DNA of 64,000 nucleotides from Hyperoodon ampullatus (taxonomy: Eukaryota; Chordata; Mammalia; Artiodactyla; Ziphiidae). The stretch lies in the NCBI GenBank assembly GCA_949752795.1, contig OX457061.1, forward strand, positions 125,374,530 through 125,438,529, given 5' to 3'. Below the pieces are notes generated by a model that was not told where the DNA came from, did no database searches, and saw only the letters and a program-made list of their open reading frames with translations. Shown piece after piece: positions 24,601-36,795 of this stretch (position 1 is its first letter; each line of letters starts with the position of its first letter). Position numbers and translations under genes: made by a program.

Positions 24601-25944
24601 CAAGAGTAAAGTAAGAATTTTCGTAAGATATTAACTCAAGCTAAAAATATGAATGAAGGTTGATGCATAGCAATATGAATTTTTCAAGAAACAAATTTCT
24701 CACTACCAATGGCGTAGGTTTTCTTATAATAGACTCATGTTTTAAAGCTCATTATGGAATGGGAATTCACATGAATCATGCAAAAAAAAATTACCTGTGC
24801 ATAGAACTGTAGCTAGATTGAGGGTCTTTCTGTTGTTCAGTTTTCATGCTGTACAGCATCTGTTTCCTGAAAGTCTTCATGATCCATATGAAGCTCACAT
24901 GCATTGGAGACCCTGATGTGATCAGCGTCTCTGATTTTTAGGTCTGATGGATTATTACTTCTACTGTGGCATACTTATTCCACCCAGCCATTTGATGAGG
25001 TGAATAAAGTTGTCCCAAAGCTTTAAAAATATTCCTAGTTCTAAACCTCAAGGTTTTTACATGAAGTAGGAAAGAAATGACAAGTTTGAAGAAAAGAGGT
25101 AAACTTCTTCCATACCAGCTGTGAAGATAGCCCTCAGTGTCAGATGATGTCTCCTGTCTTTCCTGCTAGCATTACCTCACCTGTTGGGCCAGTGGACCAA
25201 GCTATTATGCATGAAGTAAGATGCTTGATTACAGTTAGAGACTGAGAAAATTCATCCACCATGTAGCAGACACGTGAACGTACAAGAGGTACATTTTAAT
25301 ATTGGCTCCACTTGAGATTATTTTAAAGCTGAAACATTACAAAAATTAAGACCTGGCACCATATTTGTAGAAATGTCTTCATCTAATGAAGAAGAAATTT
25401 TGAAAGTGTTAAGACCTCAGAAATTATAGAAAATTTAAATACATTTGTAGGGAAAAAAAGATGACAGCTCATATGGGAAGTCTGGGATCCGTTTTTTTGT
25501 GTGTTCAGAATACAACTTTCCTTTTTGTCATTATAGTAGTTATTGAGATATATTAGTGATATTTCTGAAACCCCGCCAGATCCTGAAAAAAAAAAAAACA
25601 AGTTTTTAAAAACTACATGCAGATAAATAGTTAGATATCATCTATTTTATGTTACCTTCTCTCATCCCATAATGGATTTGAGGTGATTGAGTTACATATA
25701 TTTTATTCTCTGTGCATCCTTTGACAATAGTAATTGCTGTGTTTCATACAAGTTCACTAACTCAATAACCAGACTACTTTATTAATCAGACATTTTATTC
25801 CCAATCATTTTGAATCCATGATTTTCAGTATGACTATAAAAGCAGAACAGCTGGATGATCTAGAAATGCTTTTCTTTATCTGTAGCTAAAAATGGAAGGT
25901 TTTCTGCTGTAATGCAAGAATAAGATGATTATGTCATACTCACA
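21653..25944. other. 4.3-kb stretch without recognised genes or repeats
   Basis: I recognise no gene and no repeat family here. It is moderately AT-rich. A short segment at 23838-23884 is bounded by strong splice-like signals (listed separately). It may consist of very old, unrecognisable repeats or be unique DNA. Confidence 0.4.
23838..23884 (+). other. Exon-like segment (47 bases) with strong splice signals
   Basis: It is preceded by a branch-point-like TGCTAAT and an acceptor tract TTTTTTTTGTTTTACAG (AG at 23836-23837). It is followed by CCTAG|GTAAGG, a near-consensus donor at 23885. No protein match is known to me and all frames are short. It could be an exon of a non-coding transcript downstream of MFAP3L, or chance. 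Confidence 0.3.
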
Positions 25945-26245
25945 AACAGACTGAATGTTTGTGTCCCCCCAAAAACCATATGTTGAAATCCTAAACCCCA
26001 GTGTGATGGTATTTGTTGGTGTGGCCTCTGGAAGGTGATGAGGGTGGAGCCCTTATGAATGGGGTTAGTGTCCTTATAAAAGAGGCCGAGAGCGCACCGA
26101 AGACACAGCAAGAAGATAGCCATCTCTGAAACAGGAAGCCGGCCTCACCAGGCATTGAACCGTCCAGAGCCTTGGTTATGGACTTAACAGCCTCCAGAAC
26201 TGTGAGAAATAAATGCTTTTTTTAAGATGCCAGTCTATGGTAATT
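25945..26245 (+). mobile_element. MLT1-type ERVL-MaLR LTR, solo
   Basis: The sequence follows the MLT1 order: 'TGTGTCCCCCCAAAAACCATATGTTGAAATCC', 'GAGGGTGGAGCCCTTATGAATGGGGTTAGTG', 'CCTTATAAAAGAGG', 'CCTCCAGAACTGTGAGAAATAAATG', and 'CCAGTCTATGGTA'. There is no internal retroviral coding region. It is an ancient solo LTR. Confidence 0.8.
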
Positions 26246-26249
26246 AGGC

Positions 26250-26620
26250 CTTTTATTTTGAGAGTTCTAGATTCCCACATGGTTGTAAGAAATACTACAG
26301 AGAGATCCCACATACACTTGACTAGTTCCCCCGGTGGTTCTCTCTCACAAAAGCATTGCACACCATCACAATCAGGGCATCAATACTGATAGAGTTCTCC
26401 AGTCTTAACCAGGTCACCCCAGTTTTACACACACTCATTTGTGTGTGAGCATTTAGTTCTGTGAAATTTTACCACACATGTAGGTCTGTGCATCCACCAC
26501 CAGCAGCGAGATGCAGAACATTCCAGGAGTACAAGGACCCCTGAGTTGCCCTTTCACAAGCACACCTCCCTTCCTCCCACCCCAGAACACTTTTTTTTTT
26601 TTTACATCAGTAAACTTAAC
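26250..26620 (-). repeat. Old L1 3' UTR-type fragment, antisense
   Basis: 'TTGAGAGTTCTAGATTCCCACATGG', 'AGAAATACTACAGAGAGATCCCACATACAC', 'TGAAATTTTACCACACATGTAGGTCTGTGCATCCACCACC' follow the order of an old L1M 3' UTR read on the complementary strand. The same family appears at 59443-60039. Confidence 0.6.
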
Positions 26621-28274
26621 TAGATAACTGAAGCTTGTCTGGAACCAACTGTAATAAGTATGTTTTACCAATACAAATATATGGAAATTTATCAGTTTCT
26701 TGATGTCTGAATTCCTGTTGCTTTAAAAGGACTTGTACAATGAAGACAGACAGGTGTGGTTTCTGAAACACAAAGGAAAGACAGCCAGACATTTGAAATC
26801 CTAGAAAATCCTTGAGAAGGAGGAACCTGAGGCAGGTGTCTTGGTGGAGGAGCTCTGGGATGCCCAGTTCACGCCTTGAACTCTAGAGCAGCCAGAAGAT
26901 GCGGAGCACAGAACAAAGGCGTGGTTGCTACATGCCTTTAAAGGTCTCAAAGAGAAAGTCCTCCCTCCCAAATGTGCAATGTCTAGGTACAGTCCAGAAG
27001 TTCCAGAACTAAGGCGCAGAGTGGTAACGAGTCATGGGTAAAGGCTCAGACAACCTCTGATGCTGGGGATCTCGATAGCCTTGTTTTCCGCTCCCTTGGG
27101 TAAGACGGGGCAGGCAGGTAAGTGCCAGCCCCTAGGCCGTGATGAGGTACCTGTCACTTCTGATGTTATATTAAGAAAGCATCTCAAGTGTTGAACTTAA
27201 GACAGCCGGCCACAGTGTTGAGGAAAAGATCCTCTGCCCAGCTCAGGAAGGCACAGGAGGCAGATTCCAGAACAGGGACATCTGAGGAGTCCCGAAGAGT
27301 CCGCATTCGAAGCCACTGGAAAGGCGCCATGAAAGAAGCCTTCTAAGTAATAGTTTTCTCTCACTGTGCAAATGCCCTGGACTCGTCATCACATTTGGCT
27401 TCCATCAGGCATTACAGGTACAAGTGTGGGTTGGTTTGCTCCTATGACTCTATCTAACAACCAGCTGAAATCTGAGTGCCCAGGACCCAGGAGTGTTGAG
27501 GGTATGGGACTTCCAGGAGGCCAGCCCTGGCCGGAGGTCCTGAGCAGCCTGGAGCTGGACGCTGACCTCTTGGAAGCAGGAGAGGAGCAGCCTAAGGAAA
27601 GCAGGAGAAAACTGAAAACTCTCCTTCGTACTGTTAGCCGGGGGCAGCTGTGCCCAGATAAAAGGGAATTTTTAAAATACGGAAAATGATAAATGCATTA
27701 GCTTGTGTGAATCAGTCATAAAAATTACAGAAAATTATACTCATGACCTAATTTCCAGCCAAGAAACCCCTCCAGTTTTGGTCCTGGTTGTCTCCTTGGT
27801 GACACGAACCTCAACGACTGAGCATTTTGTTCTAAGCTAATCAGTAGGGTCCGGTTACAAAACTCAAGTTATTAAACCATTACTCAGAAATGATTCCCAG
27901 TGATACTGGACGGCAGACTTTCCTTTAAGCAGCAACATTGAAGCCTCTTTCAAATATTTATTTTGAGTGTGCTACATTAGGATACTTTGTCTCCATCAAG
28001 TTGAAAAATGTTTTTGTCATAATTGCCACATCAGTAAAGTTGCTGTTCTGTATTTTCCACTCCAAACTCAGGACTAAGCACGAGGTGTGCACACCATGCA
28101 CTGGCTATGATCAGATTTATTCTGTACCACCTAAGTTTTGCTCTATTTCCTCTGCATAGGCAGTATTTCACAGCCTTACAAAATTGTTTATGCTCATTCA
28201 TCAGCAGTGGGATGTAACATTTCCTGTCATTTTTCATATCAAAGAGTATTTAGGTAAAGCTGGGTAAACCCTTA
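26621..28274. other. Non-coding sequence, nothing recognised
   Basis: A 107-codon open frame at 27366-27689 has no familiar domain and no splice support, so it is not called. No repeat family was recognised. Confidence 0.4.
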
Positions 28275-28355
28275 AGTCTTTTTGCTGTTGTTGTTGAATT
28301 GTAATAGTTCTTTATTATATTCTAGATACAAGTCCGCTATCAGATATATGATTGC
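28275..28355 (-). repeat. Short old L1 ORF2 fragment, antisense
   Basis: 'GTTGAATTGTAATAGTTCTTTATTATATTCTAGATACAAG' then 'CTATCAGATATATGATTGCA' is the antisense L1 ORF2 phrase seen also at 36400 and 38130. Confidence 0.55.
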
Positions 28356-28504
28356 ATAAACACTTAAGTCTTTTCTTTGGTTTCCCCTTCATAACAAGAC
28401 ACACCCTTCTTCTTCCCTGTCTTACCGGCAGGGTAGCCTAACAGATGATCCCACGCTCTAAACAAAAAAGTCATTTTCCCAAGACCATACGAGAATCTAC
28501 AGCT

Positions 28505-28615
28505 ACCAGACCGTGAGCTCTGTGCAGACAGCAATCATGTCTGTATCCCCACAGTGCTTCCTACAGAAGCGTAAAGATTACTAGCCTTTAGTAAACGTTA
28601 ATTAAATGAAAGCAA
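28505..28615 (+). repeat. L2 LINE 3'-end fragment
   Basis: 'CCGTGAGCTCTGTGCAGACAGCAATCATGTCTGTATCCCCACAGTGC' and the 'AGTAAACGTTAATTAAATGAA' ending match the L2 3' terminus. Confidence 0.6.
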
Positions 28616-31473
28616 ATCTTTCTTTAGCTAATTAGGATTTCTTGATATTGGATTAAATGCCTTCATTCATAGGGCCCAGTGAAGGGTACAAAGTACACTT
28701 TGAAGAATCTCTTGGGACCTAAAACCATACTTGTACAGACTCCCCGCTTCACAGGATGGGGTAGGTTTCTTTCTCAAGGCGTAGAATACAAATCTTCTCT
28801 TTTTGTCGAACTTTAACCTAATATATTTTTTTAAAGAGCCGTTTAAAAGTCTTCTGTCCACTCTGGTGGTGTCTTGGTGAGACAGCTTTCCACAATTAGA
28901 AACCTGCAGTGAATTCAACAGAAAGGAATAGTGACACTGGAATCACCTCTATGTCATTTCATGTCGTATTCTCTGAAGGCACTTTTCAGACCCTGGAGGG
29001 TCGAGCAGAATAAAAACCACATCCTTTCTGCAGCTCAGATGCTGGCGGGGACAGTCCATGCATCCCGGGGACAGGTCAGTGCTTAACCGCCCAGGCTGCC
29101 CTGGCCCCCTTCTAAGTCTCTTTTACCTCAAAAGAAACAACAAAGTTCTAGTGGAGAAGCCCCTTGCTCGAGCCCAAGCTGCCCTCTCCTTAAATCTTCA
29201 CCGGGGCAGACCAGCCCCAGTGGAAAATGAACCCACACACAGCTGATGGGTTTAAATGTTCCTAAACGACCAGGGGTGTGTACCCCCCTGAATTGCTTTC
29301 AGGACACGGCAGGGCAGCGCTGCCCACGGGCCTCATTGTAGGAGCGGGAAAACCGGGCTCGTTAAGTGAGGGAATTATTTCAGGATTGAGGAGATACAGG
29401 ATGTGACATAACAGGCATGTCACCCCGACTCACACGTGTGCTGCCGCTGAGCTGCGTGCTGTGGCGTCGCCCACGAGGGCTGCTTGGTGCTGCCGGTGCC
29501 CGGAGTTGGTGAAGGGCCACCGCTCGCTGCCCTCCTGGGGAGATGAAGGCCTCTGCAGCTGCAGCCTCGCTCAAGGGGTCACCATCATTTCCTCCCCAGC
29601 TTCCCCTCCATCTTGGTCTTGTCGTGGGGCCTCAGCCCCCGGCGGGCAGGGAGCTCCTGTGTTTTCCTCCTGTCTTGAAGTCAGGTGCTTCCTGGGGAGG
29701 GGCTGGGCTCAGGCTCACACAGGAGACCCCAGAATGCAGCCCAGGAGGTGGAGGCTTTCACCGGCTCTTGTGTTTACATCTTAGTGACCTCTGGTCCCTT
29801 CCAGCTGCTCTCTTGGTCACCATGTGCCGCTACTAAGGCACATAAACACGTCCAAACATCGACTGCTTTGAATGCTCTTGAGTTACCTCCCCCTGCCCCG
29901 GTGCTTACCAGGCTTTTTGAAAGAGAAGCCTGCCTACTTGTTCAATTCCACCTTTCCTTCCAAACTTCACAGGGGATCAGGCCAAGTTGACCTCCACTAG
30001 GGCTGATTCCTCCTTACTGTCCTAGCCCGGGCCGCACAAGCCCATCCTCCCTCCACTGACCGGCCCCAGCCCCGGCCCCGGCACCAGCATCAGAGCATCA
30101 TCGTCACTGTTCACCCTTGACCTCGGGAACTGCAGACCCTTCTGAGGGGCCTCGAGCTGTTGGGCCCTGAACTGCTTCCCTGTATATCAAAGTGCTGAGG
30201 TGCCGTGAGCCCGACTTTCCCATCACGCTGCACACATACACACACACGCACACCCAGCACCCCCTGCAACCAGAGGCAGGCGAGGAGGAAGAAGAGCTTC
30301 TTCCAGGGCTGTGATCCCTCCTGGTCCCTCTCAGAAACAGTAACTACGGAAGATCAAGTGGCACACACGCGGTCTTGCAATGCGGGGACCGAGATCTGAA
30401 CTATAAGAACCCCTGGCACCCCCTCCATGGCATCCACCTGGACAGAAATGCACCTGCCACCAGGTCATCCAGGTCTCTGTCTTGGTCCTAACACCACCGT
30501 CCCATCCGAAAGTTGACTAACCATCCAGAGGCAGTAAAGAGGGAACATTTCCACTAGAGTCCACAGCGGCCACTCTGTCCCACTCCCCTGTGGAGCCCGG
30601 TTCCGTAATCGCTGCTGCCCAGACCAGAGAAGGGCCCAGACCCAGAGCTCTGTCCACTGCCCCGGCGTCCGGCAGGGTGACTGGGTGCCTACTTGCTTAT
30701 GTAACGTCAGCCCTGCCCAACCTCGCTGTAAATCCTCTTTCCTGGCTTCTGCAGTCACAAGAGGCTAGACTCTAGGTACCTAATTTATTATACGGTAGAA
30801 ATCCTTTTGAACCCTTTGTGACTCACTTCTCTCTACTTTGCTCTGTGTCTCAGCTGCCCTTGATTTCTTTATCTCCACCCGATAAAGGGCCTGTTCCATC
30901 CTGATATGGATTAAAGGTGGGTCCAGTTGGTTTTTACTTTTGTACGAATATTGTGCAAATAAAATCTTAGTTGCTCCTATTAAATACTCAGGAATTCAGT
31001 TTTACCAATTATCAAGTATTTACTTTGTCACCTGTCCTTAAAGTGAGTCAGAACAAATCCTACTATGGTATCTAGTTACATTATCTTCTTACCCAATAAG
31101 CAGTAAGTTCATGGAAATGAATAGGATTTATTTACTCTACAGTTTTCCTGATCTGATAACCTCTGGGTCTACTTCTGTTTTACACTGTGTATTAAATTTA
31201 ATCTAAATAGTAGGGGGAAAAATTAAGGGTAAGAAAATGTGGAGGCTAAGCCTAGATGTGTCTCAGAATTCCCCCAGCATGAGTCTGTGGTGCGTTTCTT
31301 TTCTGCAGATTAGCTGAGTACAGGTTCCTGGGGTCCAACAGGAAGTCCTGGTGTTAACTGCCCACTAGGTAACATGCACCTCATCGTCTCGCGGTGCCTA
31401 CACGTGAACAGTAGGACATCGTCTTGATCAGTAGAGAAGTCTGCCCAGCGAAGAAATAGGCATTTGCTTGTTT
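28616..31473. other. Non-coding sequence, no gene seen
   Basis: Bases 29300-30750 are moderately GC-rich with chance ORFs on both strands. A short CA-rich patch lies at 30234-30252. No gene, RNA or repeat family was recognised. Confidence 0.4.
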
Positions 31474-31487
31474 AAAACCATCCTTCA

Positions 31488-31690
31488 GGGCTTCCCTGGT
31501 GGCGCAGTGGTTGAGAGTCCGCCTGCCAATGCAGGGGATGCGGGTTCGTGCCCCGGTCCGGGAAGATCCCACGTGCCACGGAGCAGCTGGGCCCGTGAGC
31601 CATGGCCGCTGAGCCTGTGCGTCCGGAGCCTGTGCTACGCAACGGGAGAGGCCCCAACAGTGAGAGTCCCGTGTACCACAAAATAATAAT
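31488..31690 (+). repeat. CHR-type SINE (short form)
   Basis: Complete copy with AATAATAATAA-type tail. Target-site duplication AAAACCATCCTTCA (31474-31487) and AAAAGCATCCTTCA (31691-31704), one mismatch. Confidence 0.94.
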
Positions 31691-31704
31691 AAAAGCATCC
31701 TTCA

Positions 31705-33085
31705 TATTGATATTGGTACACATAATCTTTTGACTCATTGAAAAGTGGTGTTTTTCAGTAGAGCAAAACAGTCATTTTTTGTAAAGTTCAAATGATAATC
31801 TTCAAATGAAAGGCCAAAAAGTGCTTATAAATTTGGGGGAATAATCCTGAAGTATGTATGTTATTCAGACTCTTTCAGATTAATAAGAATCTCTCTGAAA
31901 TGGAAAATGAAGGTATCTATCCTGTTTTGCAGTTAATATGGTTCTGCCTTCATCATCCCTCATGCAGTCGATTAGTGACCAGCTGAACCAAATAATGTCC
32001 CTTTATTTTTTTGCAAAATTTTATTTCATTTTAATTAATCAGGTGATGATAAGGCTTGGACACACAAAACAGGATTCAGCAGAAAGCCAGTCCCTCTTTA
32101 GTAACTCAGCTTTCTTTTAATTTACAAAGCGCCACTGCACACTCTCAAGTCCTGCCCTGTAAGTCCAAGGTCAAGCAGGCACTTCCTAACTGCAGAGGCA
32201 CCGAGAGAAAGCAGTTCTGTCAAACTGTGTGTTTACAGACACGTATCTTTATTGGATGTTTGTAAGGGTCAAGGAAATACTAGGCCCCAAGAACATAAAA
32301 ATGAACAAGACCTGGTTCCTGTCCTTAAAACTTCACCTTTTTAGAAAGTACTTAAGGTATGTAGTAAATATCTACAATAGATGATTTTTCAAAAAGTAAT
32401 AAATGTTGGAAAAAAGGTGGCACACCATCAGAAATTTTAGGGATTGAAAAGAGTAGCTCAAGATTAGATTGCAACATCACTGTGAAACACGTGCCTCAGA
32501 TGTTTGTCTTCTGCTACTAGTAATCACGGAGTGTGAAACCTCCAGAGCAGCACAGATCTCATTACAAGGGGAAGAACTACCAACACCCCGTTCTTGGTAA
32601 AAACCCTTACTTAATGTTAAAGGGATGCTAGAATGAAGACAGGTTTTTGCTCTGTGGATAAAACTGATTATGTACTGTGATGCATAAATCCACTTAATCC
32701 AGCTCTCAAGAAATGCCTAGAACTGTGGTCAGGCATCTAAGATACCATTCCTTGTGCCTCTAAAGAAACAGTACACCTGTGGGGAAGCAAGAATTTTATT
32801 ATATTTTATTTGATCAGAATATTATAACTTGCAGAAAAAAAATCTAGTTGGTTCAGGTTTATGTTGTATTTTGAAAGTCTGTTCTTGTTCAAACAGACAT
32901 AGCTCTATAGAAGCATCAGCTCTTGTATATAATGCTCAAATTTGCACCTATCAAATCCATTAAAAATGAATCTTGTAAAAAAAAAAAGTAATAAAAGCCC
33001 TCATGGATAGAGAACTGAAATCCTAGTAAAGGTCAAGGGAGGAATGCCGTACTTTTGACTGGGAGAAATCAGGAGAACTCTGAAT
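31705..33085. other. Non-coding sequence containing one arm of an inverted repeat
   Basis: AT-rich, no gene recognised. An A12 run at about 32977-32988 follows a stretch with no repeat identity. The 128-base arm at 32121-32248 is listed separately. Confidence 0.4.
32121..32248 (+). repeat. Inverted repeat, left arm
   Basis: This segment reappears in reverse complement at 33990-34120. By eye the two share about 90% of bases with a 4-base and a 2-base indel. Shared blocks include CCACTGCACACTCTCAAGTC and CAGGCACTTCCTAACTGCA, and both arms end at GTTTACAGACACGTATCT. Similarity stops sharply at both ends. The family is not recognised. Confidence 0.8.
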
Positions 33086-33101
33086 AAAAAAGTAATTTCA
33101 G

Positions 33102-33449
33102 GGGACTTCCCTGGTGGCACAGTGGTTAAGAATCCACCTGCCAATGCAGGGGACATGGGTTCAAGCCCTGGTCCGGGAAGACCCCACATGCCGTGGAGCA
33201 GCTAAGCCCGTGCGCCACAGCTGCTAGGCCTGCTCTCTAGAGCCCGCGAGCCACAACTACTGAGCCCACGTGCCACAACTACTGAAGCCTGTGCGCCTAG
33301 AGCCCGTGCTCCGCAACAAGAGAAGCCACAGCAATGAGAAGCCCACGCACCACAACAAAGAGTAGCCCCCGCTTGCTGCAACTAGAGGAAGCCCGCGCGC
33401 AGCAACGAAGACCCAATGCAACCAAAAATAAATAAAAATTAAATTTAAA
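33102..33449 (+). repeat. CHR-type SINE (long form)
   Basis: Head GGGACTTCCCTGGTGGCAC; 3' part includes two 'CACAACTACTGA' units and ends CGAAGACCCAATGCAACC plus an A/T-rich tail. The 16-bp target-site duplication AAAAAAGTAATTTCAG is exact, at 33086-33101 and 33450-33465. Confidence 0.95.
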
Positions 33450-33465
33450 AAAAAAGTAATTTCAG

Positions 33466-33989
33466 ATAATCTGTGAAGGGTAGTTGGGATTTGGGCAGAT
33501 GGAGACGGACTGGATGTGAGATGAGGGGTGAAGGCAATAAAGGGCCCAGAGGGCCCTCTGTTGGGCTGGAGTGGGGGAACACGGGGTGCAGGGGGGACGT
33601 GGGTTGAGGTCTCCTGAAGGCCAGTGTGCAGAGTGGACAGGACAGACCTCTGCTTTGGAAAGATGCTCGGGAGAGAGTGAAGCCCCTCGTGGGGATTTCA
33701 GAAGCTCTTGAGGGTCTGAACCAGGTGACTGGCAGGAACGGCAGGGTGATCTGCCTGTACCTGAGAGATGTTTCTGAGGGCCTCGCCAGGGGCTTGGCCA
33801 CAGTACTTTCTAGAGTAAGAGGGCAGGAGAAGCAGAAATAAATTGGAGGTTTTAAGCCTGGATGACTAAGAGAATCACATTGCCATCAGAGAAGTGGGGA
33901 GGAGAACATAAGAAAAATCGAACACTTTGAACAGTTATACCCATTACTGCTGTGATTTTTGCAAGTCCTTTCCGGCTGCTTGAGATTGA
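33466..33989. other. Non-coding spacer, nothing recognised
   Basis: Purine-rich on the + strand, with chance ORFs on both strands. No repeat or gene recognised. Confidence 0.4.
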
Positions 33990-34120
33990 CAGATACGTGT
34001 CTGTAAACACGTAGTTTGACCACTGCTTTCCCTCAGTACCTTTGCAGTTAGGAAGTGCCTGCTTGTTCTTGGACTTGCTCACAGGGCAGGACTTGAGAGT
34101 GTGCAGTGGGGCTTTGTAAA
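33990..34120 (-). repeat. Inverted repeat, right arm
   Basis: Reverse-complement partner of 32121-32248. The arms are separated by about 1.74 kb that includes a complete long-form SINE. Confidence 0.8.
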
Positions 34121-36038
34121 CTGAAAATACGATACAAACAACACTGAAAAATAGAATCAGTCATTTGTCTTCTGTTGGAGGTAGAGACTCATCTATTTGA
34201 TATATTGACGTACTAACTACTAGAAAATCCTACTGTTCAAAAGTCCCCAAGCCAGGGGATTATAAAGACATGTTGAGCAAACAGCTGAGTCACACGGCTT
34301 AGTGAGGGTGCTTTGGGCTGCCAGGAAGGTCGAAAACGCAATTCAAAGTGACTGAAGCAACGTTAGGATTTTTTTTTTTTTTTTTTTTTTTGTACTCTCA
34401 CATGATAAGAGCTCTGGCGGTGGAGAGTTTCTCAGGGTGATTAAATCATCAGCATAATTAAGTACTGAGGTTTTATCCAGCCTCCAACAGTTCCATTTCC
34501 CCTGGACCTTCACTGGCTTCCCTCGTGGTCTCCAGGTGGAAAAGCAAGTACAGGCATCACCCTTCACACTCGGCATGCGGAAACAGAAAACACAAAAGGG
34601 CCATTTCTTCTTATTCTTGTTTGTTTGTTTTGTTTGTTTTAAGGAAGGGAAGTCTTTCTCAGAAGCACACGCAGCTGAGCTGAGCAGACATCTCTTTTTT
34701 TCCTGGACTGAGTGAAATGCCTGTCCCTAAATCAGTCCCTGGCTTATGTCAGCCATGATGAATCCCCCGTGGACAGGGCCAGTCTCGCCTGAAATCTAAC
34801 CACGTCAGCTATGAAGAGAGGTGAGGAGGGCTGAGCAAAACCAGGGTTATACTAGAAAGGAGGGCAGTAGAGGCAGATGGAGGCTGGGGGGCCTCAGTGG
34901 CACTCGCTGTAATGCCAGTGGTAGGAGGTGGAGAGGGAGAGGTTGATCAGCTAGAGGGTGGGTTTTCTTTTAACATTTGACATCAATGTATTGAGAAATT
35001 GAGAGCAGTCTGCCCTTATTTTCTGTCACTCAGGGACGTCTCGTAGCCATAGAAACGAGGACCACTTGGAATCGAGTTCTCCAGCCACAGCCATGGTTTG
35101 TCAGGGAATTCTACACCCTCAGGGAGCTGGCGCTCTTCCTAGGAGGATGTGGGACTGGGGCTGCCAGGCTGGCTGGGACGGGCAGCTCTGCAACGAGCAC
35201 AGTCACCCAGCGCAGGGAAAGGGCTTCTGGTTCTAAATGCCCTCTTGGGAGCGGAGGGAAGGCAGCCCGTGGGAACAGCGGACAGGCAGGCTTTGTCAGA
35301 AAAGTGGAGTCATTGATTCTGTCACGAATGCCTAATAGTCATTATGCTGTGGTTCAGAACAGAAGTGCCGCAGCCTCTGATGTTCCATTTACACTTGCTT
35401 GATACAAGCGTCGCGGTACATCAGACTGTCTCGGGTTTGTTTAAACCCATCCTCCTCAAATTCATGAGAGTATTTCCACGTGAATCCAGCTTGCCTTTCT
35501 GTTTGTCGTGCCTCCGGGACTTTTCTTACCTGATGAGGGGGTGGCTGATACATGTGTGAGGTGTGGGTAGCATGAAGATTGTGTGCAGAACTGAACTCTT
35601 GGCGTCTTCATGTCAATCTGAAGATGTGTGCATTGGCCATCGCCGGCCAGTATGAAAGCCTGAAAAATGCATATGCCCAACTGTCCAAAGCCAACCGCCT
35701 GGACACCTATTCTTAGGAGCAGGGTAATAGACCACCCTGTCTACACTCGCTGGGTCATAGAGAAACTACCACTACCAGGTTATCCAGGACACCCTGGCCC
35801 ACTTGCTGGCTGGACTTTTCTCCATTCCTCTCTAGCCACGTTCTTATAAATCAACGTGAAGACTATATATCAATATACCGATATCAAAATACAATACTGC
35901 AGCACATAACAACGATGGGCATGATGACCACTGTTGTTCATTTAACAGATGTTGTTTCTTGCCTACTCATATGTCTGCCAAGCGCTATTCTGGGTGTTGG
36001 AAACCAGCAGTGAACAGGCAGGGTCCCCACCCTTAGTA
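34121..36038. other. Non-coding sequence with an isolated poly-T tract
   Basis: A T run of about 22 bases lies at 34370-34391 without a recognisable SINE beside it. The segment at about 35935-36035 ('AACAGATGTTGTTTCTTGCC...', 'CCAAGCGCTATTCTGGGTGTTGG') resembles an ancient interspersed repeat start. No gene recognised. Confidence 0.4.
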
Positions 36039-36665
36039 TTTTTTTTTTTTCAGATATATACCGAGGAGTGGAATTGCTGGGTCATATGGTAGTTCTATTT
36101 TTAATGTTTCGAGAAACCTCCATACTGTTTTCCACAGTGGGTGCACCAGTTTACATTCCCACCAAGAGTGTAGGGGGGTTCCCTGTGCTCCACATCCTTG
36201 ACAACATTTGTTTATTTGTGTTCTTTTTGTTGATGGCCATTCTGACAGGTATGTGATGATATCTTGATTTGCATTTCCCTCATGATTACTGATGTTGAGC
36301 ATCTTTTCATGTGCCTGTTGGGCATCTGTGTGTCTTCTTTGGAAAAATGTCTGTTCAGGTCTTCTGCCCATTTTTTGATTTGGTTGTTTTTTTTGATGTT
36401 GAGTTGTGTGAGCTGTTTATATATGTTGGATACTAACCCTTTATCAGTCATATAATTTGCAAATATTTTCTCCCACACAGTAGGCCTTTTCATTTTGTCG
36501 ATAATTTCCTTTGCTGTGCAAAAGCTTTTAAGTTTCATGAGGTCCCCTTTGTTTATTTTTGCTTTTATTTCCTTTGCTTTAGGAGACAGATCCAAAAAAA
36601 TATTGCTATGAGGTAGGTCAAAGCGTTTTATGGTTTCCAGTCTTACATTTAGGTCTAATTTTTTT
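36039..36665 (-). repeat. L1 ORF2 C-terminal fragment, antisense
   Basis: The minus-strand translation shows broken L1 ORF2p C-terminal sequence (for example [20 protein letters not shown] and [16 protein letters not shown]). The poly-T at 36039-36050 directly abuts ORF2 sequence and the normal 3' UTR is missing. This suggests premature polyadenylation before insertion, or a deletion. It is inactive. Confidence 0.85.
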
Positions 36666-36795
36666 AATGTAGAGAGAGGGAATTTAATAAATAATGGCAG
36701 AGGGAGTATTTATTCCTTATACACTGACACTCTGCTGGAGTACATGGGGTGTTTATAACATTTCACTGACTTCGTACTGTACTTTATTTCCCCTT

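Noticed and set aside
27366..27689. 107-codon ORF
   Set aside because: No similarity to any protein I know, no exon borders, single frame of chance length.
32056..34082. Similar short peptides read from the two inverted-repeat arms (K..KQALPNC.GTE.KQ), as if an exon family
   Set aside because: The peptide similarity follows from the DNA similarity, and both frames break soon outside the arms. No coding claim is justified.
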